Positions 21,850-32,723 of a stretch of 64,000 nucleotides of DNA are shown one piece after another. Numbering within the stretch: the first letter of the stretch is position 1; each line of letters starts with the position of its first letter. Made by a program: the position numbers and the translations under genes. The stretch covers positions 17,367,338 to 17,431,337 of the forward strand of contig CM034401.1 in the NCBI GenBank assembly GCA_019925095.2, given 5' to 3'. Origin of the DNA: Dendrolimus kikuchii (Eukaryota; Arthropoda; Insecta; Lepidoptera; Lasiocampidae). The notes beneath the pieces are model-generated. The model did no database searches. It saw only the letters and a list, made by a program, of their open reading frames with translations, and was not told the origin of the DNA.

Positions 21850-23300
21850 TATACATCTAATCTCTAACATTACGATTTCAAATCCTCGCATTCACGTATT
21901 GCGGTTCACAAATATTTAATCTAATTCCAATTTAATTTCAGAAATTCTTGAAATCTGAACATCGTACGTTTAATTTGAAGATAGTGTAACATCTGTTTGT
22001 ACACTACAGAATATTCAGAATTCATTATTATAAAACCACACGTGAATAACTGAATATTTCATGAGTAGCAGACTGTTACGTTTTAATGTTAGACTATTGT
22101 ACAGATTATTGAACTTAATGAAATTTGTGTAGGTTTGTAATACAATTTAAACATTACCTTTAATATCTTGTGTAAATTCGTGCTATTGTTTAAATGTATC
22201 CATGATATAAACCGATATATCATTTTATGAAATTGTTACAGAGTAGAATGAATGAAATCTCTTTAATGGTCGTTATAAATTTAACTTACTACTTCTTTCT
22301 TTACCTTTAAAAGTAACTAGAGTTGCTTTGGAAACGGTATTAGACTCACGGCTTTCAATAAGTAATCTGTAAGATTCCATTTTGAAATAAATACATTCAT
22401 TCTTATTTTGATGATAATTCCTAGCAATTTCTTCTAAGCTTAGCGCTTCATCTGGGATAATGTTATGGCCGTTTCACGCAGATGTGGGTGTAATACGTTA
22501 TTTGTGATGCGATATTGTTTTTATTGTTTATTACGTTAAATATTTTATTATTTAATTTATTGATGCACAAAAAAATTACAAACCCTTACGACTTAAATAT
22601 AAACAAAAATTTGGATTTCAATCTTCAAAGTGCATACATAAAAATAGTACAACGAAACTGAAAATGACTTACTTATATCTAAATATTGTAATTGTTTTAG
22701 TCAAGTTTATTTTTAAATATATTTATGTATCTTTATTATAATATAACTACTATTATCTAATATTAATAATTGTTATTATTTTTAATGACGTTAAATATTA
22801 ACAGATACCTAACGTACCTATATACGCTAATATGGCTATTCGTTAACGGCGTTATTCTTAACGCTATAAATAAGACTCATTAGGCCATAGTCAAAATAAA
22901 ACAATACTGAACGAGCTACGTAGACTTTGTATGGGTTTTGCATAAAAAGATAGATATTACATAGTTGACAATGAAAAATATTGTAAAATAGGTACCTACC
23001 TAGTAGAAATAAAAGTATATATATATGTATAGTATTTTTTATTTCAGAAAAAATAATTATTGTAATGCACAAAAATAACATTAAAACAATCAGAAATAGA
23101 TATAATAAAACAAAGTAGACATTACATAGTTAATAATTTAATGTTCTCAATTTTAGTTATTATTGTTATGAATAAGGCTACGTACAAATTGAGGATATAG
23201 TATAGCAGTTACTATTTTTTTATCTATGAACCATATTAGGTATTGTCGATCAGTGAAAAAACCACATTGAATTCATTCTTTTTCAAAGAGGTCATTCAAA
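21850..23300. other. No gene seen
   Basis: Very AT-rich. An 81-codon minus frame at 22836-23081 is hydrophobic by base composition only. No repeat partner found in the window. Confidence 0.4.
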
Positions 23301-23304
23301 ATAA

Positions 23305-23430
23305 TTCCCAGAAAAATTCCCACAGGATTCCCGGGATAAAAAGTAGCGAAAATTTTAAGTCTAAGCATTTGCGTCGATCAGCGAAAACCGCATCGAAATC
23401 GGCCCAATAGTTTTTACGTGAATCCCGAAC
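23305..23430 (+). repeat. RepJ (copy 2)
   Basis: GATTCCCGGGATAAAAAGTA, CGATCAGCGAAAACCGCATC, GCCCAATAGTTTTTACGTGA and ATCCCGAACAAACAG match 20275-20410 inverted. Confidence 0.7.
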
Positions 23431-23504
23431 AAACAGAAAATAAATCTAAATAATCTTTTTTAAAAATATTTTTAAATACAAGCTTTTAACATCCTGGATA
23501 TCAT

Positions 23505-23790
23505 GTAGCAGCAGAGTGCTAACCGAGACAAGTAAAACGAGCCCGAACACGATGGGTCTATCTTGTTCGGTACAGGAGTTCCTATGGCCACCTTCCGCCT
23601 CCATCATTATATCAGCTCCATGGTACCATATTATTACATTGTCACGCGATATACATATGCGTGCAAAATTTCAGCTTAATCGGAAACCGGGAAGTTGGTT
23701 AAATTTAACTTACAAGATTCCACCTGAACTTACATACATACATCCATTGAAAGTTAATAAGAAGCTTGTAAAAAAATTGCTTAATGTTCT
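23505..23790 (+). mobile_element. RepM, probable LINE 3' end
   Basis: GTTCCTATGGCCACC, CCTCCATCATTATATCAGCT, CCATGGTACCATATTATTAC, then CAAAATTTCAGCTTAATCGG and ACCGGGAAGTTGG. The first blocks recur inverted at 43138-43215. From memory this is a widespread lepidopteran retroelement tail. The 117-codon open frame (23516-23869) through it does not look like protein. Confidence 0.5.
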
Positions 23791-23884
23791 CCGTCGTTTA
23801 TATAGTCTACTCCAGTTATTTTTTGTAATAGCTTTAATTTACAACCACGGCATGTTTAGAGTTTTATAATTATTTAAAAAAAGT

Positions 23885-24235
23885 TTCACTGGAGAACAAT
23901 TTTTGAAGGTCATACATATAAGTAAAAATTTAAATTTTCTTCCTCTTCTATATAGACGGTTTCGCAACGTGTTATTGCTGTTAAAGAGAAGAAGCGGTAA
24001 GAAACTCCCCAGCTACACGTCTAGTTAAAAATTGTTTTTCTTTATATCTTATTCAATTTATGTCTCAAGCTCTTTCTTTTATAACTTTTATACAGAAGTA
24101 TGTTACAGAATTACTTTTCGAAGAATTAATGAAGTTGTAGCAAACATTGCATACTCAGTAAGACAAAGACACAATAAAAGGAAAGAAGAATATTATTATC
24201 GTTATAATAATGCCGAGACATAAGTTTATACTGCA
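23885..24235 (+). repeat. RepC (copy 2)
   Basis: Inverted partner of 4285-4625, with CACTGGAGAACAATTTTTGA, AAGAAACTCCCCAGC and TACAGAAGTATGTTACAGAA. The GAAGAAGCGGTAAGAAACTC segment is similar to one in RepX (25455-25490), suggesting a shared module. Confidence 0.65.
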
Positions 24236-24530
24236 ACATACATATCTCCATAAATTCCTTACATGTTTGGCAAGATAAAAACGTTCTACAGACGATTGTA
24301 TAAGAGGCTGGAGCGAGCTGCTATATAAATTAAGTTTTGTCACTTTACCCATTGACTTCGATGACCTAGGATCAGTATTCTACTTACATTCTTAAGAGAT
24401 TTTAGGTAGAATTCAATATTAGTTAAGTTTCCTTCATTGTTCTATTGTAATTTTTTACAGAATTGACAAAAAATTTACATTAGTTGTATGGAGTTCGCGT
24501 CAAATTATAACGATTAAAGTAGTAAGGCAA
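24236..24530. other. No gene seen
   Basis: AT-rich spacer between RepC and MITE-Q. Confidence 0.35.
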
Positions 24531-24531
24531 A

Positions 24532-24675
24532 TTATGCCCGTTTCTTATATCTCACTATTGATTCACTTACCTTACCATCGGTTGAATTTTGACATTAGTT
24601 GTATGGAGCTTAAGTCAAATTTCAACCGATAGTAAGGCAAATTAACGGTCGGTTAGATATAGGACGCGGGCCTTG
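24532..24675. mobile_element. MITE-Q, hairpin-forming element
   Basis: The inner arms 24567-24593 and 24614-24640 are 27-nt reverse complements with a few mismatches (TTACCTTACCATCGGTTGAA against TTGCCTTACTATCGGTTGAA). The pairing continues outward more loosely to GCCCG at 24536 and CGGGC at about 24670. The loop is GTATGGAGCTTAA. Pieces of the same element occur at 6280-6400, 25045-25165 and 34900-35005, so it is a mobile or formerly mobile miniature element. Confidence 0.65.
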
Positions 24676-25044
24676 GAAGAATATTTATATAAAACTAATA
24701 TTTATTTTGTAGGAAAGCTTACGATAATGCTACAAATTAACCTTTTACCGTCAATGGGTAGTAAAATATTGAAACCCTGCGTTAGTCACAGGTCCAGAAT
24801 TCCCAGTTTAGAAACTAGATGGCAGTATTGACAATCTACATCGCAGTATGGTTTGATTCTCATGTAAAATTGTTATTACATAGGAATGTTAGTAATTTAT
24901 TCCGAGAAAATTGCCTTTGAAGAAATTTTTGTAAGGTGGTACATTGGGCCTTTTGGTTTTACTTGTTGCTTCTTTGTATCACTAAATTTATTCTTCATTC
25001 ATAGCTGGTTCCAAGTTCCAACTTCGTACTATATCTTGCCGATC

Positions 25045-25165
25045 GTTCATATTTACCTTTACTTTACTACCGGTTTAAATTGTACATAAGCTCCTTACAG
25101 GTATTGTCAAAATCCAACCGATTAGATATTGACAAGTGAATGAATAGTGAGATATAGGACCGGCC
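25045..25165. repeat. MITE-Q partial copy
   Basis: TACATAAGCTCCTTACAGGT, TGTCAAAATCCAACCGATTA, GACAAGTGAATGAATAGTGA and GATATAGGACCGGCC follow the order of MITE-Q at 24594-24672. Confidence 0.6.
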
Positions 25166-25214
25166 ATCATTCATCTTATGGTTATGTACGGGATCTATAG
25201 TATTTTATACTACG

Positions 25215-25960
25215 TTTTTAAGCGCGGTAATTTATTTGATGTTTATTATTTTAACGTTTCGGCCACTTTTCAATAGCCGTGGTGACGGAAGCCAAAGATG
25301 TTAAGTGTCAATGAGTATTGTTAAAGTTTTATTTAGCTTTCCGCTAGCTTGTTTATTTTAATTATTTAGTTATAATTTTGTTTATGGTTATTATTTACTC
25401 TATAGGAGCCTAATCTAATTTACCACCGCTTCGCAACATGTTGTGGCTTGAAAAGATGAAACGGCACAAGAAACTCTTCAGCGACATGCCTGACCCTAAT
25501 AATTATATATAATATTAAAATTAAAATGGGTAAAATAAAAAGAAAATTGTCAATCCAGTTGTGTATGCGTTCCGATGCACGCATACAGTTACAGTATCTT
25601 GAGGTCTGACAGTTGGTTTTAGCTGGGTTTGGGTCTTAATAGTTTTACTGATTGGATCCCGAACACGTGGTACTCGCCAACTATCTTCTCTATTGTAATT
25701 TGGGTGTTTTTTCTATTTCAATATATTTCATTAGCCTCACGCATCTTTCTAGGTAGGAAACGATTTTTTTTTGCGAGGATTTGTAGTTTATCGAAACTGA
25801 TGTCGTGGACTCGACTGGACTGTTGTCGACTTCGTAGGCATTGTGTTGTGTTTCATGTCAACAATGTGTTCTTTTACCTGTATTTTCGTCATCGGAACGT
25901 CGAAATAATAAACATGAAATAAATTACTGCGCTTAAGGCGTAGTTTTCTATGGTATCTTA
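25215..25960. mobile_element. RepX, about 745-bp element with long terminal inverted repeats
   Basis: The left end (25217-25275) reads ACTACGTTTTTAAGCGCGGT, AATTTATTTGATGTTTATTA. The right end, inverted (25890-25955), reads ACTACGCCTTAAGCGCAGTA, ATTTATTTCATGTTTATTAT. These are terminal inverted repeats of about 55-60 bp. Inside are CGCTTCGCAACATGTTGTGG, AAGAAACTCTTCAGCGACAT and TTAGCTGGGTTTGGGTCTTA. No transposase is encoded, so this is a non-autonomous element. The 97-codon frame at 25629-25922 is incidental. Confidence 0.7.
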
Positions 25961-26029
25961 TTAAATAATACTCTTTTCATCCAAGCAAACGATGTATCAG
26001 TATTTAAAATATTTTTCAACATATAATAA

Positions 26030-26984
26030 CGAGTGATGGTGGAACGATCTAGTTGGATTAAAAAGTTTCAGAAAAACGTAGAAGATTCTTGAAGAAAAAG
26101 ACAAGGACAGATACATGTTAGAATGGGATAGACGATGAAGATTCAGGAAGGAAAATATAGAGATAGATAGATGTTTAGAAAGAGATAGACAGTAAATGAA
26201 AGAATAACGAAAAGAAGATCGAAATTATGGGTTACAGAAGATTCGTCCGGGTATATAAGCAGCGTAAGGCCCGCTTACGTAGTAGTTCAGTTGAAGACAG
26301 CAAAGGGACAAGTGCGATACGAGAAAGTTAGGAGAAAACTTAAGTAGAAGTCAGTGACGAGTTTAGTGGGGATTTTGTGGGAAATTTAGTGGAGAGTGTG
26401 GTGAGTTTAGTGAAAATTTTAGTGGGCAGTTCAGTGAAGGAGGAGTTTAGCGTAGTTTAAGAGGAGATCCAGAAGCGAGCTACACGCGGTAAAATTGGAG
26501 GTGAGTACTGCAGTAGCAGGAGGTGGTTTACGCAATATCCGATGTGCGTGAAAGGACAACCCTGCAGAGAAGAATCACGTACGGCTGTGTAAGTCAATAA
26601 AAGTATTTAGTTGAAAAAAACTGTTTTTTTATTTATTTTATGGCTTGGCAGCTAGGCCTTTAAGCCAGATCTTAGTTTCAATGTAGTTTCTTCATTTTCT
26701 TAAACCTATGTGTAGCACAGCTGAACTGTAGGTTATCAGCTAGTGCCATTCAACGGAGTTCTTGTGACAATTCAAAAGGCCACATTTGACTTTATAGTTC
26801 ACATTTCTCACAAAACACATAATTACTAGTCAAAAACTATCAATATCCTACAACTATTGTTTTTCACATTTTTAGAAAATAAAACTGCACAGCACAACAT
26901 CTCCTTTCAGTTCCCGCCAAAAACTCTGAAAAAAAAACTGGTGTCCACTTCCATCCTAAGTGCGAACCTCGTTCGCACGTAACA
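26030..26984 (+). mobile_element. LTR-N (copy 1), interrupted by a RepS insertion
   Basis: It aligns with 63414-63898 through GAACGATCTAGTTGGATTAA, AACGAAAAGAAGATCGAAAT, GTATATAAG (TATA box at 26252-26258), AGTTCAGTTGAAGACAGC, CACGTACGG and AATAAAAG (polyadenylation signal 26596-26601). It ends CGCACGTAACA, the CA expected at an LTR end. A 240-bp central stretch (about 26325-26570), rich in GTGGAGAG and AGTTTAGTG, is absent or much reduced in the other copy. Bases 26624-26927 are a foreign insertion. No adjacent gag or pol was found, so it is solo. The left boundary is not resolved. Confidence 0.65.
26624..26927 (-). mobile_element. RepS retroposon nested inside LTR-N
   Basis: The reverse complement matches 59394-59666 over its length: TTTTGGCGGGAACTGAAAGG, AGATGTTGTGCTGTGCAGTT, ATAGTTGTAGGATATTGATA, GTGAGAAATGTGAACTATAA and AAGGCCTAGCTGCCAAGCC, then an A-rich tail. 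It is flanked by GAAAAAAACTG (26613-26623) and GAAAAAAAAACTG (26928-26940). The other LTR-N copy has a single uninterrupted G, A10, CTG at 63839-63852, which is the empty site. Both RepS copies begin at the same point, more like a SINE than a truncated LINE, though I see no clear A or B box. Confidence 0.85.
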
Positions 26985-26989
26985 ATAAT

Positions 26990-27950
26990 ATAAAACCAAT
27001 ACTAAATACGTCGGCGAAAATTTTAATGGGATCAGAAAAAGACAATTCAATATCGCACCCATTACAACATCAAATGAAACTGTAACTTAGAATTACAGCT
27101 ATCCATCTACATTCATTATGTCTACGCGAGAACCTTTCTGAAAGCTAAGAGGATCCTTTTCACTTTCAAATATTTCCCTTTGTACTTTCATTCGAGTGAA
27201 TTTAACACGATTCCCAAATCAAGAAGCTGATTTTGTGTTTTACAGTGTAAGTGTTGTTGAAGACGAGAATATTGTATTTTGTTAGTGAATTTAAGGTATT
27301 TATTAAAGCCATGCTAAGTATGTCTCTTATGGGTAGATTCAGAAATAACGATATCTGTTTATTATTTAATGCTGAACGATGGTTTTGAGTCATGGTAACC
27401 CTACTTACTTCATACTTCAGTACATATTCTTGATGCATGCGTATTCCCTTCTCTTTTGTATACTGGTGTGTATGTATATCTCTGTCCCCCTCCAATTACT
27501 ATTTACTTCACGAAGACGTTGCCATTGTGTCGTCGGATTCCGTTTGCGGTGTACACACATGTAAGAAATAACGGATTTTTGGCAAGTGCAATGCAATGGT
27601 GAGTTTATTTTAAATGGCGGCCGCCCTAAAACTTACTGAATTTGGTGAAAGCGATTGATTGAACTGGTTTCAAGATATATGCTAATGAAACCAAGGTAGA
27701 CGTTCTTAGTCGACAGTTTCGGTGAGCGTACATAATTTCTGTACTTATTTATTATATTTCAACAGACATTTACACAATAACTGAAGGCAATAAAATTGTA
27801 CTATTATTTACAGCGGTTTCGTGTGTACGAAATATCCAGGGTTTTTTTTAACTGCGGATCCGCGCACACAATATCCGTAAGAAAATCAAGGTAAACGACA
27901 TAGCTCGCAAAATTAGCAAGTTGAGTGGCCATGGGCACAGTCACGTCAGT
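26990..27950. other. No gene seen
   Basis: AT-rich. Frames at 27202-27495 (minus) and 27379-27564 (plus) are short and unrecognised. GGCGGCCGCC at 27617 is an isolated GC-rich palindrome. Confidence 0.35.
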
Positions 27951-27954
27951 TGCT

Positions 27955-28080
27955 GGACGCCCTCTAGCCTGATGGATTGACTAACTGCACAAGATTGCGG
28001 GCAGGGGCTGGATGAGAAAGAAGGGAGACACATGTGGCGCAAACTTGAGGAGGCAGTGGACATGGATTGACTGAAGAAAA
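27955..28080 (+). pseudogene. Decayed LINE reverse-transcriptase C-terminus
   Basis: One frame reads GRPLA, stop, WID, stop, LHKIAGRGWMRKK, and a second frame continues after an indel with a GGxxxMD-like end before a stop. The pattern GRPxxRWxDDxxKxAGxxWM followed by WRxLEEA is common at the C-terminus of several LINE polyproteins. Two stops and at least one frameshift make it a dead fragment. A better preserved fragment of the same type is at 41983-42149. Confidence 0.6.
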
Positions 28081-28084
28081 AGAT

Positions 28085-28865
28085 TATCAGCCTATAAACA
28101 AATCAGGTATTCAATGTACGTATGAAGTAAGACATAGTTGGCCGATATTTACTTTTGTCATATAGAATATCCATAATTTTAATAAATATTCCACCAATAC
28201 ATATTAATGCGAAACGAATAAAAAATTGGACTATAATGACTCAGAAAGTAATCCGCAGTGTGGTGTTAATTACAAAACAAATATCCAATGCAAAGTTACG
28301 CGTCATAACTGAAAATTAATCTGAATATTTCATTATTTAATAACTGCAGTTGGGTCATTCGTCATGTGACATTTGTCCCCCGTGGGCAGCTCGCGATGCG
28401 ATACGATGCAATCATATATTTTTAATTATTGAATTATTATCATGTTTCAATCCAGTTGAACCTAATTTCATATTTTACACATATATACGTCGCAAAGTAT
28501 ACAACTACTAGTTTTAATTGATTTAAAATTGTACCGATTTATTTCTACATCGTGTGTTTAAATAACAAATTCTAGCAAAAAAGAAACCAACTTCAATGTA
28601 ACTAAAAAGTAAAAAATAATTATTATTACAACAACTTGAAGTGGCTGCGAAGCATAACATGAAAATTATTAATTTTTAATACTTTGTTATGCAATGCAAC
28701 CTCCTTCTTTTTTCAACTTAGTTAAAAATGCAAGGACATTGAAATATATAAATTATTTTTACTTTTTCATTGATTTCACTATCGTTTTTATGCCTTTTAT
28801 GGCACATTGTATATTTGTTGTAAAATACACAAGAGATTCATATAAATAGTAAAATAAAAAACTTT
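28085..28865. other. No gene seen
   Basis: AT-rich, with no repeats or frames of note. Confidence 0.4.
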
Positions 28866-28869
28866 TTTG

Positions 28870-29008
28870 AACAGACGAGCGTGCATGACAAGAGTTATGA
28901 ATGTCAAAGAAGCAAGTGAGGTGTGTAAGAATGGGTCTAAATGGCGCTCTGTTGTTCGTGCCTACCCCGCAAGGGAGCTGGCGTGAAGTTATGTATGTAT
29001 GTATGTAA
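28870..29008 (+). mobile_element. TATG-LINE 3' end (5'-truncated copy)
   Basis: It begins at GAACAGACGAGCGTGCATGA and continues in the same frame (MTRVMNVKEASEVCKN) to YPARELA and a TGA stop, then TATG repeats to 29008. Unlike 5098-5415 the stop here is at the family position. Confidence 0.85.
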
Positions 29009-29328
29009 GTTTACTTCCTGGAACTCCTAAGAAATAAAGGTATTATGTTTTCTTAAGATTACGTAATGCGACTGTGAAGCTATAATATTATATCGCAAGC
29101 ATGTACCTGTACGACAGTAAGATATTATCACCCGTACAATTCCACTTTGTAAACAATTTGATTGTTTCATTGAATCATTTATAATTTAATTTTCAGCAAT
29201 GGCTTTAATCTGATTAAAGAATGCAAATATGATAATGAAAGTATTATAAACCGTTTGCTCGTTATGCGAGAGATGAAATAATTTTGTATGATTAAAAATA
29301 TCGTTAATTTAGACAAATATTTTATAGC
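29009..29328. other. No gene seen
   Basis: AT-rich spacer. Confidence 0.35.
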
Positions 29329-29329
29329 C

Positions 29330-29552
29330 AGGTGATAAGGCATTTGCCCGACTGGATGGTTACCACCCCTGGTCTAAAGTATGTCGCCATAACAACCTTG
29401 AATTGTGTTCCGGCATTAGTGACCAGGTTCCAGTCTGCCTTAAGAGATCAGCAGCGCATTTGTAGCACCTTTGGTGTTGCAAATGTCTATAGGCGATGGT
29501 AACCGCTTTCCATCAAGTGGGCCGTCTGCCTGTCTGCTGAACTCCTGCAATA
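29330..29552 (+). mobile_element. RepF copy
   Basis: CATTTGCCCGACTGGATGGT, TACCACCCCTGGTCTAAAGT, CGGCATTAGTGACCAGGTTC, CAGCAGCGCATTTGTAGCAC, AATGTCTATAGGCGATGGTA and CTGCCTGTCTGCTGAACTCC, then GCAATAAAAAATAA. The fixed right end with an AATAAA and A-rich tail, and left ends that vary between copies, indicate 5'-truncated retrotransposition in the plus direction. Confidence 0.85.
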
Positions 29553-29554
29553 AA

Positions 29555-30670
29555 AAATAATTTATATCGTATGTCGAACGATAAAAATAATTAATTATTA
29601 TAATTATGTTTATATCAACAAAAAAATAGCCAATTGTGTGTCAGTTTATGCAAAATGAAAGATCATGTAGAGGTAACCGACGCTTGCCTATAAATACCTT
29701 ATAATTAATTTAAAAAATAAATAATAATTAATTAATTTATAGTCAAATAAATATTTAAACATTTGGCTATAAATTCCTAAATAAGCAATTTTAATTGAAT
29801 ACCGCATATCTCCAAAACTGCTCAACAGATTCTTTAAAATCAATTGTTAGCGACGTTGAGATGTCGTAAAATATATGCATAAATGCTTATATAGTAACAT
29901 CAGAAGTAAGACAATAATAATAATATTTTTTAATTTGCCTTATATTGTTAAGATGATATAAAAATTTGGCCCAACCTGGCCCGATGTCCTCCAACCACCC
30001 ATTCAACCATCACATGCCTCGCAGTTGTTAAATTTCTATTTAAAAGATACATAAGAATACATCATTAGCATAAATATGTAAAGAATACTTACACGACTGT
30101 TGGTGTTAAATGCACATATATTAATCACTTACTCGTTGAAGAACGTAACGTCGGGCGGTAGGTAAAATAACTGTGTGTTCCTCATTTCATCGGCAGGTTT
30201 GATACTATAAAATATCTAAAACTGCCGTCAATTGTATTAGTACATGTGCGAAATGTGAAATTTCCAGCGACTTGTAAATTATAGTTGCTAACGATACATT
30301 TCGTTGGATGAACGGCCCGCTCGGTGTTGCCTGTAAAATTAAATAAATTCGAAAATTAAATACAAATAATAAATATATACAGATATAAAAATATGAAATG
30401 TAAAATATTTGTGTATTGACCTGTGTGTGTTTTATTAATATTAAAATAAAGCTAATTGAGTACATAGAGAACAACTAAACACACGTACCTACTTCAGTCG
30501 GGATTGATCCGAACCAGTTGCCTGCGACTACCGACCGTGCTATACATTCGATTCTCTCCAAGCATTTGCCGGCTAACTTCCAACCCGTCAAAAACCTTGA
30601 TTTCATTCTCCTTTGCACGATTGAACGTTGTATCCGTTTAGTAACACGTAGGCCAAACAATATCTGGATC
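29555..30670. other. No gene seen
   Basis: AT-rich. A 61-codon minus frame at 30475-30660 (with KRIQRSIVQRRMKSRF) and an 89-codon frame at 30205-30474 have no recognised family. They are not called. Confidence 0.35.
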
Positions 30671-30671
30671 T

Positions 30672-30735
30672 ATCGATCATCGTAACCGCTTTCCATCAAG
30701 TGAGCCGTCTGCCTGTCTGCTATACTCATGCAATA
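30672..30735 (+). mobile_element. RepF, short 3' fragment
   Basis: ATCATCGTAACCGCTTTCCA, TCAAGTGAGCCGTCTGCCTG and a CAATAAAGAAAAAAA tail: only the last 60 bp of the family are present, a severe 5' truncation. Confidence 0.8.
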
Positions 30736-30739
30736 AAGA

Positions 30740-31028
30740 AAAAAAACTCAAAATAACTGGCTCCACGTTGACATTTGACAGAAAGGTGCAGTTTATATAG
30801 TGCTACAAGGTTATGCAATGACATCGCAAAAAGTAAAGATTAGGAGTGGTCACCATACATGTAACTAATTTACCTTTTTTAATGTACATACATAGTAGTA
30901 GGGATATCTTTAACCAGATCTTGAAAAACATAATGATGTTTCTTAGTGACTGTCTTAATACTTGTACTTTATTATATCTTAACATTTCTTTTACTTTTAA
31001 AATATGAATCGATTTTTTTATAAATTGA
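30740..31028. other. No gene seen
   Basis: AT-rich spacer before LTR-L. Confidence 0.3.
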
Positions 31029-31031
31029 TAT

Positions 31032-31495
31032 TGTTACGAGTTGCAGGAGTCGAATTAAAATGCCGTTGGAATTACTATAGAATTTATTAGAACTATACAA
31101 ACACGTATAATACAGGTACAAACATAACTATACACAACCAGTCCAAATGTAATTTACAATTCAGTAACACGCGCAGCCCTTCACTAAATAGATTACCGAA
31201 TTTACACACGTCTTGCTTCACTTGTGGCTATCGCTAGACTCCCGATATCTCCATTGCTTTATACTGCACCGATACAATATGTCTGCCCGACCGCGTAGAC
31301 CGAATTTCTTAGAATCAGTTCGACACACCTGGCTAATGACTGTCATAAAAGATTACAATACACAATGGGCAGTTTTCTAATCACAAATTTTAAACACAAA
31401 GTAAACAAAAGAAGTCCAAATGCGTAAAGGTAACAAAGTATGCTTTTATGGCATGCAGGTGTGAATCCACTTTTGTCGGCGTGTAGGTCGTAAAA
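31032..31495 (-). mobile_element. LTR-L solo LTR (copy 2)
   Basis: The minus strand aligns with 61093-61579: GTTTACTTTGTGTTTAAAAT, TTAGAAAACTGCCCATTGTG, GTGCAGTATAAAGCAATGG (TATA region), CGTGTTTGTATAGTTCTAAT, AATTCTATAGTAATTCCAAC and a CTCGTAACA end. ATAT lies on both sides (31028-31031 and 31496-31499), a 4-bp target duplication. The 5' end reads TTTTTACGACC where others have TGTTA, a point change at the terminus. Confidence 0.8.
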
Positions 31496-31499
31496 ATAT

Positions 31500-32155
31500 G
31501 TTCTGAAATGATTATGAACACTTAACTATACTATTCCATTTACCTCTTCTTAACAACGTTATCAATTTGATTTAATTCAATTTAATGTGTCTCATCTCAT
31601 AGACGAAAGTTTCATTTTCAGAAATAACAGTTAAATAAAATAATTGAGAAAACCCATTTATTCGAGTGTCGATTTTAAATAAATCATTTTCCCCGCAGTC
31701 TGCAGGTGGCCACGATTGGACCATCTTTTGCATTTAATTTCCGAAATCCGACGAAAACTTGAATCCTCGACAGACTGTTCTTGTAGGACTTTCATTTTGG
31801 AAGATAAATAAAGTTCTCGAGAAGATATTGTATCCAAAAGTTACAAGTTTTAATTCATTTTAAAACATTTAAGTCGAACGACAGGGTATTATTTTAAAGT
31901 GTTTTATATTACGTATTTAGTAGCTTCGCTCGGAATTTTCTGTGGGACTTCGACTTTATTTCAATTTAATCTTCTAACCCTTACAAGATATTATAACGAT
32001 ACATACATATACATACACATACATACAACGAATATGCAACAAAATATAAGACGATTTTTTTATTTTAATTACTAATATTTTCACTAAAATCAGTTGAGCA
32101 TTATCAATTCCTATTCGAAACAAATGTTCAGACCGACACATCTATATAAAAGAAA
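31500..32155. other. No gene seen
   Basis: AT-rich, with an ACATACATATACATACACAT run at about 32003-32030. No gene or repeat partner. Confidence 0.35.
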
Positions 32156-32159
32156 GTCG

Positions 32160-32420
32160 TCTTAGTTACACTATTTATAACTCAAGAACGGCTGTACCGA
32201 TTTGGCTGAAAATTGGTGGGGAGGTAGCTTAGAACCAGGAGACGGACATAGGATACTTTTTATTCCGTTGGAACCGGTAGGTGGCGCTGAGATCAGGTTC
32301 TAGAATCCTCCTAATCACCTGGAGCGATTTTGGTGATTTTGTTTTTGTGTGTTTCAGTGGGTCCCCGGATGGTTTAAATCCACAATTCGAACCGGTAGGT
32401 GGCGCTGCCGGGGCCGCTAC
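32160..32420 (+). repeat. RepK
   Basis: GTTACACTATTTATAACTCA, AGAACGGCTGTACCGATTTG, GGTGGGGAGGTAGCTTAGAA, GACATAGGATACTTTTTATT, CCGGTAGGTGGCGCTGAGAT and GTGGGTCCCCGGATGGTTTA. The CCGGTAGGTGGCGCTG block appears twice, so the copy has the family's tandem habit. Confidence 0.7.
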
Positions 32421-32680
32421 TTAATTCTAAAAAAGTCATTAACGATTAGTATATGGGCTACGGTGCGAAACTTGTACAAATGGTGATGGTGATGATATGA
32501 TGATGATGGAATGTGGTGATAATAACTTGGATGTCTATAATGTTGTATGTTAAATAAGTGTTAAATGCTAAACTTATGAAATGAATGATAAATGATTTGC
32601 GGTAAGTGATAGTGATTTGGGACCAATAACTTATCTTTAGGTAATGTTCCCTTTTTTTAAAATTTTAGTTTTTATATAGT

Positions 32681-32723
32681 ACTAGAGTTTACCCCGCGGC
32701 TGCGCCGCGGGTTAACCTCTAGT
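32681..32723. repeat. GC-rich imperfect palindrome
   Basis: ACTAGAG at 32681 pairs with CTCTAGT ending at 32723. Inside, CCCGCGG pairs with CCGCGGG around CTGCG. It stands out in AT-rich surroundings and looks like the GC-rich end of a dispersed repeat. Confidence 0.55.

Noticed and set aside
23516..23869. 117-codon plus-strand frame
   Set aside because: It lies in RepM, part of which recurs inverted at 43.1 kb; no protein motif.
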